From Ignavibacteriales bacterium (lineage in GTDB: Bacteria; Bacteroidota; Ignavibacteria; Ignavibacteriales; Melioribacteraceae): 51,818 nt of DNA. The DNA is taken from positions 1-51,818 of the forward strand of contig JAGUYK010000011.1 in NCBI GenBank assembly GCA_020061355.1, written 5' to 3'. Position numbers and translations under genes: made by a program. How positions within the stretch are numbered: position 1 is the stretch's first letter; every line of letters begins with the position of its first letter. Positions 45,035 through 51,818 of the stretch are shown here, one piece after another. The notes below the pieces were generated by a model. The model ran no database searches and was not told the DNA's origin. It saw only the letters and a list, made by a program, of their open reading frames with translations.

Positions 45035-46117
45035 TTATTTCAACGATCTTTTGATGTTAACAATTGCTGCAATTAAGAAAATAAAATTTGCCATCCAGGC
45101 AGTAATCGTCGGGTCGAGAACACCATTCTTGCCGAATGCCTGACTGACCTTCATAAATACGAGATAGATAAAAGTAATAAGCAGATTAATTCCAAACTGG
45201 ATAGCCAAACCGCCCCGTCTTCGGTTTGCAGAGATTGGTAATCCAAACATTACTACGACTAAACTCGCAAATGCATAAGCAATTCTTGACTGGTATTCTA
45301 TCAAAATTGAGGTTGGGTCGTTCCCGGTTCTTTTTTGCTCATTGGCAAAATTTGAAAGTTCTGCAAGAGACATTTCTTCGGGCTTCCTCTGTTTCATAAT
45401 TACGTCTTGGGGTTTGAAATTCAATCCCTTAAAATCGTACTGAACAAATTTTTCCATCGTCTCGGTTGAATCCGAAATAATTCTTGTAGAACCGTTCATA
45501 AGTGTCCAGCTGCTTTTTGAAGAATCATATTTCATACGGAATGCATCGGTTCTTTTTATCAAACTGGTTTTATCTAGTGGATTGAATTCCTGAATACTTA
45601 CTTGATGTGCCTGTTCGTTGGCAAGGTCATAATAATTGATCGTTACAATTCTAGATTTTGTATCCTGGAAAAAAATATTACTGCCAAAATAGACAATCCC
45701 TTTTTTCATATATGTCTGTTCGATAAAGACTTTGTGCTTATTTGCCATAGGTACAAGATATCCACCTACGTAAACGCTTAAAATACTTATAAACAGTGAT
45801 GCAATTAGAAAAGGTGCCATAAACCGGTACAAGCTAACTCCTCCGGCTTTCATTGCAGTTAATTCATTCAAGTTGGACATCTTTCCGGCTGTAAACAATC
45901 CCGATAATAGTACTGATACAGGCGTGACTAAGCGTATTATCTCCGGCATAAAAACCAGATAATATTGAAAAATCATAGAGGAAGAAACATTCTGATCTAT
46001 AAAATCATCCAGATTCTCCATCATATCAATAACAACAAACATTAAAGTGAAGGCAAGTAAACCAAATAGAATTGTCTGAATGAATTGCTTTATGAGATAG
46101 CGGTCAAGAATTTTCAT
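45035..46117 (-). CDS. lptG: LPS export permease LptG (YjgP/YjgQ family)
   Basis: 360 residues: helices near the N-terminus (DRYLIKQFIQTILFGLLAFTLMF in part), a periplasmic beta-jellyroll (about 130-260), and three C-terminal helices. NELTAMKAGGVSLYRFM is the cytoplasmic coupling-helix region that contacts LptB. With LptF and LptB it extracts LPS from the inner membrane towards the LptCAD bridge. It starts one base after the lptF stop on the minus strand. Its stop codon directly adjoins the stop of the cyclase gene from the other strand. F versus G naming is by gene order. Confidence 0.85.
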   Translation of the reverse strand: MKILDRYLIKQFIQTILFGLLAFTLMFVVIDMMENLDDFIDQNVSSSMIFQYYLVFMPEIIRLVTPVSVLLSGLFTAGKMSNLNELTAMKAGGVSLYRFMAPFLIASLFISILSVYVGGYLVPMANKHKVFIEQTYMKKGIVYFGSNIFFQDTKSRIVTINYYDLANEQAHQVSIQEFNPLDKTSLIKRTDAFRMKYDSSKSSWTLMNGSTRIISDSTETMEKFVQYDFKGLNFKPQDVIMKQRKPEEMSLAELSNFANEQKRTGNDPTSILIEYQSRIAYAFASLVVVMFGLPISANRRRGGLAIQFGINLLITFIYLVFMKVSQAFGKNGVLDPTITAWMANFIFLIAAIVNIKRSLK

Positions 46118-46118
46118 T

Positions 46119-47495
46119 TCAGTCTTCGTTATTGGGATTAGAGTTTTCTGTTGTACGCCAGGATTCCGGAATTAACTTGGAAAGGAAATCAAAACTTATG
46201 GTAATTTTTTCACGTGCACTTTTTATCATCAGCCATATACCGACTATTGTCAGCAAAACGTTGGCACTCCACATTCCCCAAAAAGGAGACAGTAAACCTC
46301 TATCTGCAAATTTTTCTCCCCCAATTAAAAATGACCAGTAAGCTAGAAAAAATAGTAAGCTGATGCCGGCAGCCATTCCGAATCCGCCTCTTTTCATCAT
46401 TGTTCCAAGAGGCGCACCGATAAGAACAAATACTATACATGCAAAAGGTAAAGAATATTTTTTGTGAATTTCTACCCAGTAACGGTTAATCTCTTTTTTA
46501 CCATAATCAATTCGATTAAGGAAACTAAATGTGGAATTTTCATCCGTCTTTATTCTCTGTTGGACTTTAGTATAAATATACATCTTACTTGAATCAGGTA
46601 TGATATTTATAATAGGCTTTTCTAAACTTTCAAATGTTACTTGCATAGTACGTAAATTAAAATCCGCTAAATTTTTATTGTAAATAATTGTTAAGCTATC
46701 TACAATTTTCAACATTTCCGGTGTACCTAATTCTCGGTCTCCTCTAGGCCCTCCGGGTGCTGTCTGTTCAAATGTGAATTGCTCAGCCGGTAAAGCAATT
46801 TTATGCCGTTCGAATCTTAACTTGCGGTAAATAGATTCTTTTGTATTATCCGATTCGTGTATCTCACCGTTCACAAGGTCCATTATCAATTTTTTTTGAT
46901 TCTTCGATAAGTAGATTTTGCCCTCGGTTGCCGTAACAATGTTCACTTTAGGGGGATTTGTATAATCATAAATCAGTACTTCTTTTAACTCATTGCTATT
47001 TTGATCGATCTCTCTTACCAGAATTGAATAGTTCGGCACTTCTTGTGAAAATAAGCCTGGTACAAGAGATAACGTCGGTTTCTTTCTTGAAATGTCCTCC
47101 ATCAAAAGTCTTGCAGCATGATTAGCATCAGGGTAAATGTTATTATTAAAATAAACAAGCAGCAATGCTATAACTACGCTTGCTACAATTGGCGGTATCA
47201 TCATTTTATATAAACTTACACCGGATGATTTAAGGATTGCAATTTCATTATTCTGGGACATACTGCCGAATGCCATAAGTGTTGCAACCAGAACTGCCAT
47301 TGGTACTACTAATACAACCATCCATGCCAGATTATAGATAATAAGCTGTATTATTATCCACGTGTCTAGACCTTTACCGACAAGTCTATCAGCAAATTTC
47401 ATCATGAATTGAAGTAGAAACACCGCAATAAGTGTGAAAATTGAGAATAGAAATGGGGCTAAGTGATTCTTAAGTATATATTTTATTATTATCAT
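46119..47495 (-). CDS. lptF: LPS export permease LptF, with enlarged periplasmic domain
   Basis: 458 residues, about 90 more than E. coli LptF. IIKYILKNHLAPFLFSIFTL starts the first helix, NNEIAILKSSGVSLYKMM is the coupling helix, and the C-terminal helices include FACIVFVLIGAPLGTMMKRGG. The extra length lies in the periplasmic region (about 245-335), between the jellyroll and the final helices, with polar segments such as LRTMQVTFESLEKPII. The insert could bind a partner or LptC. It is first in the lptF-lptG pair and is divergent from the M20 peptidase. Confidence 0.85.
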   Translation of the reverse strand: MIIIKYILKNHLAPFLFSIFTLIAVFLLQFMMKFADRLVGKGLDTWIIIQLIIYNLAWMVVLVVPMAVLVATLMAFGSMSQNNEIAILKSSGVSLYKMMIPPIVASVVIALLLVYFNNNIYPDANHAARLLMEDISRKKPTLSLVPGLFSQEVPNYSILVREIDQNSNELKEVLIYDYTNPPKVNIVTATEGKIYLSKNQKKLIMDLVNGEIHESDNTKESIYRKLRFERHKIALPAEQFTFEQTAPGGPRGDRELGTPEMLKIVDSLTIIYNKNLADFNLRTMQVTFESLEKPIINIIPDSSKMYIYTKVQQRIKTDENSTFSFLNRIDYGKKEINRYWVEIHKKYSLPFACIVFVLIGAPLGTMMKRGGFGMAAGISLLFFLAYWSFLIGGEKFADRGLLSPFWGMWSANVLLTIVGIWLMIKSAREKITISFDFLSKLIPESWRTTENSNPNNED

Positions 47496-47798
47496 TTATT
47501 CGACCGTAAACCTACCATATAAATTTACCAATATTCTCTTTAGAATAAAAAGCTGTAATATGTAATCGGCTCGATAACTATGGCAATTTATTATGAATAG
47601 CAAGCTCAATTTCAAGTACAATTCTCCGATCTTTTACTATAAAAAGTGTGTGATATTTATATGGATAGAGTTTTATATTAATTTATTGGACTTGAAGCAA
47701 GTATTAGTTAGGTGTATATTTGTTCTCATAAATGATTGACTCGTGCTAAGATCAAAAAAACACTGATTAATTCTCTACTTAAATTTCTGGAGGGCGTT
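47496..47798. other. intergenic region between divergent lptF and M20 peptidase
   Basis: About 303 bases without a gene, AT-rich. Towards the right end I see one promoter candidate at 47692 for the peptidase. An ATG at 47732 opens a frame of only five codons. For lptF I find no clear promoter. There is no tRNA, repeat or recognisable RNA element. Confidence 0.5.
47692..47720 (+). promoter_or_regulatory. promoter candidate of the M20 peptidase (TTGAAG-N17-TATATT)
   Basis: TTGAAG (47692-47697), a 17-base spacer and TATATT (47715-47720), which is followed by TG to give TATATTTG, a perfect Bacteroidota TAnnTTTG box. The peptidase start is about 79 bases further. Confidence 0.45.
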
Positions 47799-49166
47799 TT
47801 GGATTCCGTAATAAATTATATCAAGTCTAACATTAATAGTTATGTAAACGAATTACTGGATTATATAAGAATACCTAGCATAAGCACGCTTGAATCGCAT
47901 AAAAATGAGATGCAAAGATGCGCAGAATTTATAAGTAATAAAATAAAAAATGCCGGAATGAATAGTGTAGAAATATTCCAGACTGAAGGTCATCCAATCG
48001 TTTATGGCGAATGGCTCGAAGCACCCGGTAAACCTACTGTTTTGATTTATGGGCACTATGATGTTCAGCCTGTAGATCCGCTTGAACTTTGGAATAATCC
48101 TCCGTTTGAACCGGTGATTAAAGACGGTAAAATCTGGGCTCGCGGTGCAAATGATGATAAAGGTCAGGCATTTGTTCATGTTAAAAGTGTTGAAGCGTTT
48201 TTCAAAACTAAAGGTAAATTACCCTTAAACGTAAAATTTATTTTAGAAGGAGAAGAGGAAATAGGCAGTGAAAATCTTACAAAATTCCTCTCTACACACC
48301 AGGAACTTCTAAGATGTGATGCAATATTGATCTCCGATACAAATATGTATCAACCGGGAGTGCCGACAATTACTTACGGATTGCGAGGTCTGTTATATAT
48401 GGAAGTTGAGGTTACTGGACCAAATAGAGATTTACACTCGGGAAGTTTTGGCGGTGCTGTAGCCAATCCTATAAATGAACTTGCGAAGATCATTTACAAA
48501 CTTCATGATAAAAATGGTAAAGCAACAATTCCGAATTTTTATAAAGATGTATTAAAACTTACTAAAACAGAGAGGGATAATTTTAAGAGATTGAAACACT
48601 CGGATAAAAATTTTGCAAAGGTATTAGATGTAAAAGAATTGCAGGGTGAAAAAGGTTTTACGACACTTGAAAGAATTTGGACCCGCCCAACATTAGATTG
48701 TAATGGAATTATTGGTGGATTTACAGAAAAAGGAGCTAAGACAGTATTACCTTCAAAAGCTTCCGCAAAAATAAGTATGAGACTTGTACCAAACCAGGAT
48801 CCTAAAAAGATAGCTAAAGAATTTGAAAAACATGTTAGAGCATTGGCTTCTAAAAGTATTAAAGTAGATGTCAGAACACTACATTACGGTTATCCAGTTG
48901 TTGCGCCGTTAAATAGTGATGCAATAAAAGCTGCTGCAGTTGCCACCTCAAAAGCATTTGGTAAAAAGACGGTTTATACACGCGAAGGTGGTTCAATTCC
49001 GGTCGTGGTCGATTTTATGAAGAAACTAAATGCACCTGCGGTGCTTATGGGACTTGGATTAGACAGTGATAATATTCATTCTCCCAATGAACATTTTAGG
49101 ATAGAAAATTTTGAATTGGGGATCCTAAGTTCAGCTTATTTTCTAGACGAGTTTTCAAAAGTTTAA
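47799..49166 (+). CDS. M20-family metallopeptidase (dipeptidase-like)
   Basis: 455 residues from TTG at 47799, supported by GGAGG at 47789-47793 and by matching the family's usual N-terminus; a TTG at 47736 would add 21 residues. Metal-site motifs are YGHYDVQPVD, WARGANDDKGQ, ILEGEEEIGSE with the Glu-Glu pair, DTNMY, and the C-terminal HSPNEHF. The dimerisation domain starts with YGLRGLLYMEVEVTGP. The enzyme cleaves short peptides or related amides, probably with two zinc ions. No signal peptide, so cytoplasmic. A lipoprotein gene follows closely. Confidence 0.92.
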   Translation: MDSVINYIKSNINSYVNELLDYIRIPSISTLESHKNEMQRCAEFISNKIKNAGMNSVEIFQTEGHPIVYGEWLEAPGKPTVLIYGHYDVQPVDPLELWNNPPFEPVIKDGKIWARGANDDKGQAFVHVKSVEAFFKTKGKLPLNVKFILEGEEEIGSENLTKFLSTHQELLRCDAILISDTNMYQPGVPTITYGLRGLLYMEVEVTGPNRDLHSGSFGGAVANPINELAKIIYKLHDKNGKATIPNFYKDVLKLTKTERDNFKRLKHSDKNFAKVLDVKELQGEKGFTTLERIWTRPTLDCNGIIGGFTEKGAKTVLPSKASAKISMRLVPNQDPKKIAKEFEKHVRALASKSIKVDVRTLHYGYPVVAPLNSDAIKAAAVATSKAFGKKTVYTREGGSIPVVVDFMKKLNAPAVLMGLGLDSDNIHSPNEHFRIENFELGILSSAYFLDEFSKV

Positions 49167-49183
49167 TTTGTATGGGTAGTTAT

Positions 49184-50026
49184 ATGAAAACGCTGTTAAA
49201 CAGATTTGCTTTATTGTTTATTTTGGTATTAATTCTTGGTTCATGCGCTGAAAAAGATATGGGAGATGGCGATGCTGCTACATCTACCTCTAAAGATGAA
49301 TCGATCCGTGAATACAATATTGAACTCCAGAAAGAACAAACAAAGAACCGGTTCCCATGTGATACAATTTCATTGCAGGAATATGTTCTAGCAAATTATG
49401 AACCCGGAACTTACCCGGTTCTTTTCGACAGAACATATACGTATAATATCCCCAAAGCAGCTGTTATTTATTTCAGGGATAGTTTAAGTAATTACATACT
49501 TGGTGTAATTGCAAAGTCCAAACCCGGTGAAAGAAATATTGAAGCAAAAAACATCACCGGTTATTCATCAAGTTTCATTAATCTGGATAGTACAAAACTT
49601 GGAACCGCATTTTTCTTTTTAACGTTATTCGAATGTAAGGATGGGCAGTTTATTAGATTGTGGGAATCCGAGGTTCCTATTCATGGTGGATTTAGCCGTA
49701 TGACAATCAAGACCTGGTCGCCCAAGAATATAAAATATGTAGAACTGAACTATCAGGACGGAATAATTTCAGGTCATCGTAACTTTAATTTCTTTTTGGT
49801 TGATGGATGGCGTAAACCGCCGCATTTGCTTGAAACTTATGTCGGGCTTGTTCTCAAAAGAGTATTAGCCATGGTCAATAATGATAAATATCCTGATTAT
49901 TACGAATACCTCTTTTCTGAAGGCGGAATGAGAATTCAGGTAATTGATTCCATCCCTTTTTATTGGAATGATAAAAGGAAATTATACGTTAATGATCGAA
50001 ATCCACGATGGTTTAGAAAATATTAA
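49184..50026 (+). CDS. lipoprotein of unknown function
   Basis: About 280 residues. The ATG at 49184 gives a compact signal peptide with lipobox LGSC (KTLLNRFALLFILVLILGSCAE in part); an ATG at 49172 adds four residues. After the lipid-modified cysteine comes a polar linker rich in D, T and S, then a mixed alpha/beta domain with LQEYVLANYEPGTYPVLFDR, YFRDSLSNYILGVIAKS, and WSPKNIKYVELNYQDG. I do not recognise a family. It probably sits on the periplasmic face of the outer membrane. It is 16 bases upstream of the YgfZ-like gene. Confidence 0.72.
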   Translation: MKTLLNRFALLFILVLILGSCAEKDMGDGDAATSTSKDESIREYNIELQKEQTKNRFPCDTISLQEYVLANYEPGTYPVLFDRTYTYNIPKAAVIYFRDSLSNYILGVIAKSKPGERNIEAKNITGYSSSFINLDSTKLGTAFFFLTLFECKDGQFIRLWESEVPIHGGFSRMTIKTWSPKNIKYVELNYQDGIISGHRNFNFFLVDGWRKPPHLLETYVGLVLKRVLAMVNNDKYPDYYEYLFSEGGMRIQVIDSIPFYWNDKRKLYVNDRNPRWFRKY

Positions 50027-50042
50027 TTATTACAGAGACTCA

Positions 50043-51134
50043 ATGTTTATCGAAAATTATAATGCTAACCCTATGATTGATCAGCTTGTAAAAAAATTTC
50101 CCGATTCTTCATCTACTGAAACTAATATTAAAATATTCAGCAATGTTAAGGAAGAATATGCAGCCCTTAAGCAGGGTGTCGGTGTTTTAATATTCTTTAA
50201 TAAAACTATTATTAAACTTACCGGCAAGGACACTCTCGATTTTTTACATAGAGTATCAACAAATTCCATTAAGGATTTAAAACCATTCTATAAAGTGCCT
50301 ACACTGTTCTTAAATGAAAAAGGAAGATTTATTGATAGGACAATATTGTTAAATTTAGAGAATCACTTTATTCTTTTAGGAAATAATAAAACAGGACGTT
50401 TGCTCAATTGGGTGAATAAGTATATCATAATGGAAGATATTCAAACAAGCGATATCTCTTCAAATTATTGTGTGTTCGATTTAATTGGTCCTCAGGCAGA
50501 GTCTTATTTAACTTTATTGATTGGCGACGAAATAAAATCCTTAAATGGAGAAAACATTTTAGTTATTTCTATTGACGAATTTAATTTTAACGTATTCTCA
50601 TTACATGAAAATAATGGATTAAAGTATTACCGTATATTAATTACTTCAGAGCAGGCATTAAATTTTGCAGATTATATTGCCGAGAATAAAAGTGTTTTTG
50701 ATTTGAGCTTTGTTGGTTCCGATGCTTTTGAAATTTTTAGATTGGAAATGGGTATGTCGGAATATCCTTCGGAAATAAATGATAATTATAATCCTCATGA
50801 AAATGGTTTAATAAATGAGATCAGTTTTACGAAGGGTTGCTACATCGGTCAGGAAGTAATTGCACGGTTGGATACTTATGACAAGGTTCAACGTAAAATA
50901 ACCGGACTTATATTCGAGGATACATTTGATTCAAATCTACCTATAGCAATTTATTCTGATGGAAATGAAGTGGTTGGTGAAGTAACAAGTGTTGTGAATT
51001 CAATAATGCTGGATAAAAAGATTGGATTAGGAATGATCAGGAAAAAAAGTATTTCCGATGAGGCTAATTTGTTCGTGAAATTAGAATCGAATCGGGTTAA
51101 TTTATCAGTTGTTGAATTACCCTTTATTAAATGA
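50043..51134 (+). CDS. YgfZ/GcvT-like folate-binding protein
   Basis: 363 residues from the ATG at 50043, just after the lipoprotein stop; upstream in-frame ATGs at 49944 and 49992 would overlap that gene. The C-terminal signature TKGCYIGQEVIARLDTYDKV contains the YgfZ K-G-C-x-x-G-Q-E motif with C266. The N-terminal half has the GcvT-like pattern LTGKDTLDFLHRVSTNSIK. YgfZ uses tetrahydrofolate and supports repair or assembly of certain iron-sulfur enzymes. The stop overlaps the next gene's start by four bases (ATGA). Confidence 0.87.
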   Translation: MFIENYNANPMIDQLVKKFPDSSSTETNIKIFSNVKEEYAALKQGVGVLIFFNKTIIKLTGKDTLDFLHRVSTNSIKDLKPFYKVPTLFLNEKGRFIDRTILLNLENHFILLGNNKTGRLLNWVNKYIIMEDIQTSDISSNYCVFDLIGPQAESYLTLLIGDEIKSLNGENILVISIDEFNFNVFSLHENNGLKYYRILITSEQALNFADYIAENKSVFDLSFVGSDAFEIFRLEMGMSEYPSEINDNYNPHENGLINEISFTKGCYIGQEVIARLDTYDKVQRKITGLIFEDTFDSNLPIAIYSDGNEVVGEVTSVVNSIMLDKKIGLGMIRKKSISDEANLFVKLESNRVNLSVVELPFIK

Positions 51135-51679
51135 AGATCTATACTAAGACGGGGGATAAAGGTGAAACTTCTCTATTTGGTGGCGAGAGAGTCTGGAAAG
51201 ATAACTTGAGAATTTGTGCCTATGGAACTGTGGATGAGTTAAATGCTATACTTGGGTTAGCTGTTAATGAATTGAATGATAAGGAACTAAAAGGATTAAT
51301 TGAAAGTATACAGAACGATTTATTTACACTCGGTTCGGATCTCGCAACTCCCAAGGAAAAAGGCAATAAAGGATTTGTAATTCCGAGAGTTGACAACAAG
51401 TTCGTTGAAAAATTGGAAAAATCTATTGACTCGTTCGATATCCGATTGCCCGAATTGAAAAGTTTTATTTTACCCGGTGGTACAAAAGGAGCAAGTCATC
51501 TTCATCTTGCTCGAACTGTAGGCCGCCGAGCCGAAAGGGAAGTTATTGCTTTAGCAAAAGTTGAAGAGATTAATCCTGAAATAGGAATTTATTTGAACCG
51601 TCTCTCTGATCTTTTATTTGTTCTTGCTCGTTATAATAACCATATATCCAAACACCCGGATATAGAATGGAAGAAATAA
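51131..51679 (+). CDS. cob(I)alamin adenosyltransferase, PduO/MMAB type
   Basis: 182 residues. The N-terminal ATP motif is IYTKTGDKGETSLFGGERV, followed by AYGTVDELNAILG, and the C-terminal helices contain RTVGRRAEREVI and LNRLSDLLFVLARY with the conserved Arg and Asp. The enzyme transfers the adenosyl group of ATP to cob(I)alamin, making coenzyme B12. It forms trimers in the cytoplasm. It is translationally coupled to the YgfZ-like gene by an ATGA overlap. B12-dependent enzymes are not in the window. Confidence 0.95.
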   Translation: MKIYTKTGDKGETSLFGGERVWKDNLRICAYGTVDELNAILGLAVNELNDKELKGLIESIQNDLFTLGSDLATPKEKGNKGFVIPRVDNKFVEKLEKSIDSFDIRLPELKSFILPGGTKGASHLHLARTVGRRAEREVIALAKVEEINPEIGIYLNRLSDLLFVLARYNNHISKHPDIEWKK

Positions 51680-51709
51680 TTCTCAATTTTCAATTCTCCA
51701 TTCTCAATT
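51679..51709 (+). repeat. short repeats upstream of ssrA
   Basis: The decamer ATTCTCAATT is found at 51679-51688 and 51700-51709, a spacing of 21 bases, with a partial copy (CAATTCTC) between. This A/T/C-only stretch fills nearly the whole spacer between the adenosyltransferase stop and the tmRNA, where the ssrA promoter should be. Confidence 0.5.
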
Positions 51710-51721
51710 ATTATTTAATAC

Positions 51722-51818
51722 GGGGGTGACATTGGTTTCGACGGGGTTATTAGTTCTTTGAATTGCACACCGTGTTCTCCGTAGACACGTTAAACGACGG
51801 TAAAAAAAAGTAAATGGC
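51722..51818 (+). ncRNA. ssrA: tmRNA, 5' part (cut by window end)
   Basis: The sequence GGGGGTGACATTGGTTTCGA followed by CGGGG is the highly conserved 5' end of one-piece tmRNAs, forming the acceptor arm and D-like loop. The remaining 70 or so bases lead into the first pseudoknot region and end in an A-rich stretch before the tag-peptide frame. tmRNA rescues stalled ribosomes with SmpB. The tag codons and 3' half lie beyond the window. Confidence 0.92.

Noticed and set aside
49944-50042. Upstream ATGs (49944, 49992) of the YgfZ-like gene
   Set aside because: They would overlap the lipoprotein gene by up to 83 bases and add residues that do not resemble the family's N-terminus.
1-51818. Search for tRNA genes, insertion sequences and phage genes
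   Set aside because: No cloverleaf-type sequences, transposases, integrases or phage proteins were recognised in the intergenic spaces or frames read by eye.

Overview
The window looks like chromosomal DNA of an FCB-group bacterium, most likely of the Ignavibacteria/Chlorobi side of Bacteroidota. This is inferred from AT-rich coding DNA, a type IX secretion (T9SS) cargo protein with a PorV-like partner, a split ATP synthase operon that lacks beta and epsilon, a GWxTD-domain protein, LPS genes with LptF/LptG, and promoters of both the TTTG/TAnnTTTG and the TTGACA/TATTTT kind. Genes are tightly packed. I see no insertion sequence, prophage, CRISPR array or tRNA gene.

Layout. 1-9639 is mostly housekeeping: the accA end, a thioesterase, a flippase, dut, dnaE, a FabI/FabL-type enoyl reductase with an acyl-CoA dehydrogenase, thioredoxin, and a secreted beta-propeller protein whose only plausible start is ATT. 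9640-10188 is a long leader with two promoters, hairpins and a possible 20-codon leader ORF. 10189-17569 is a cassette of TonB-dependent receptor, T9SS cargo and PorV-like barrel, closed by a strong terminator. 17738-21011 holds a GWxTD protein and two LPS enzymes. 21066-27617 holds an M23 peptidase and a bactofilin running directly into the ATP synthase genes (atpZ, I, B, E, F, H, A, G). 27676-31361 is the ffh-rpsP-khpA-rimM-trmD-rplS translation/SRP operon, ending in a UUCG terminator. A MqnA-like gene follows, then a minus-strand block (add, small ORF, hutU, serA).

36810-45034 is on the plus strand: a TPR protein, a DUF3467 protein, then a tight four-gene group of exported protein, FecR-domain protein, outer-membrane barrel and CHASE2 adenylate cyclase. 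lptF-lptG follow on the minus strand. The right end has an M20 peptidase, a lipoprotein, a YgfZ-like protein, a cobalamin adenosyltransferase and the 5' end of ssrA (tmRNA).

The two regions with most potential for new biology are 9838-17569 (receptor, cargo and PorV-like barrel behind a structured leader) and 38567-45034 (a possible envelope-to-cAMP signalling unit). Both are hypotheses from domain content and gene order. No function was tested.
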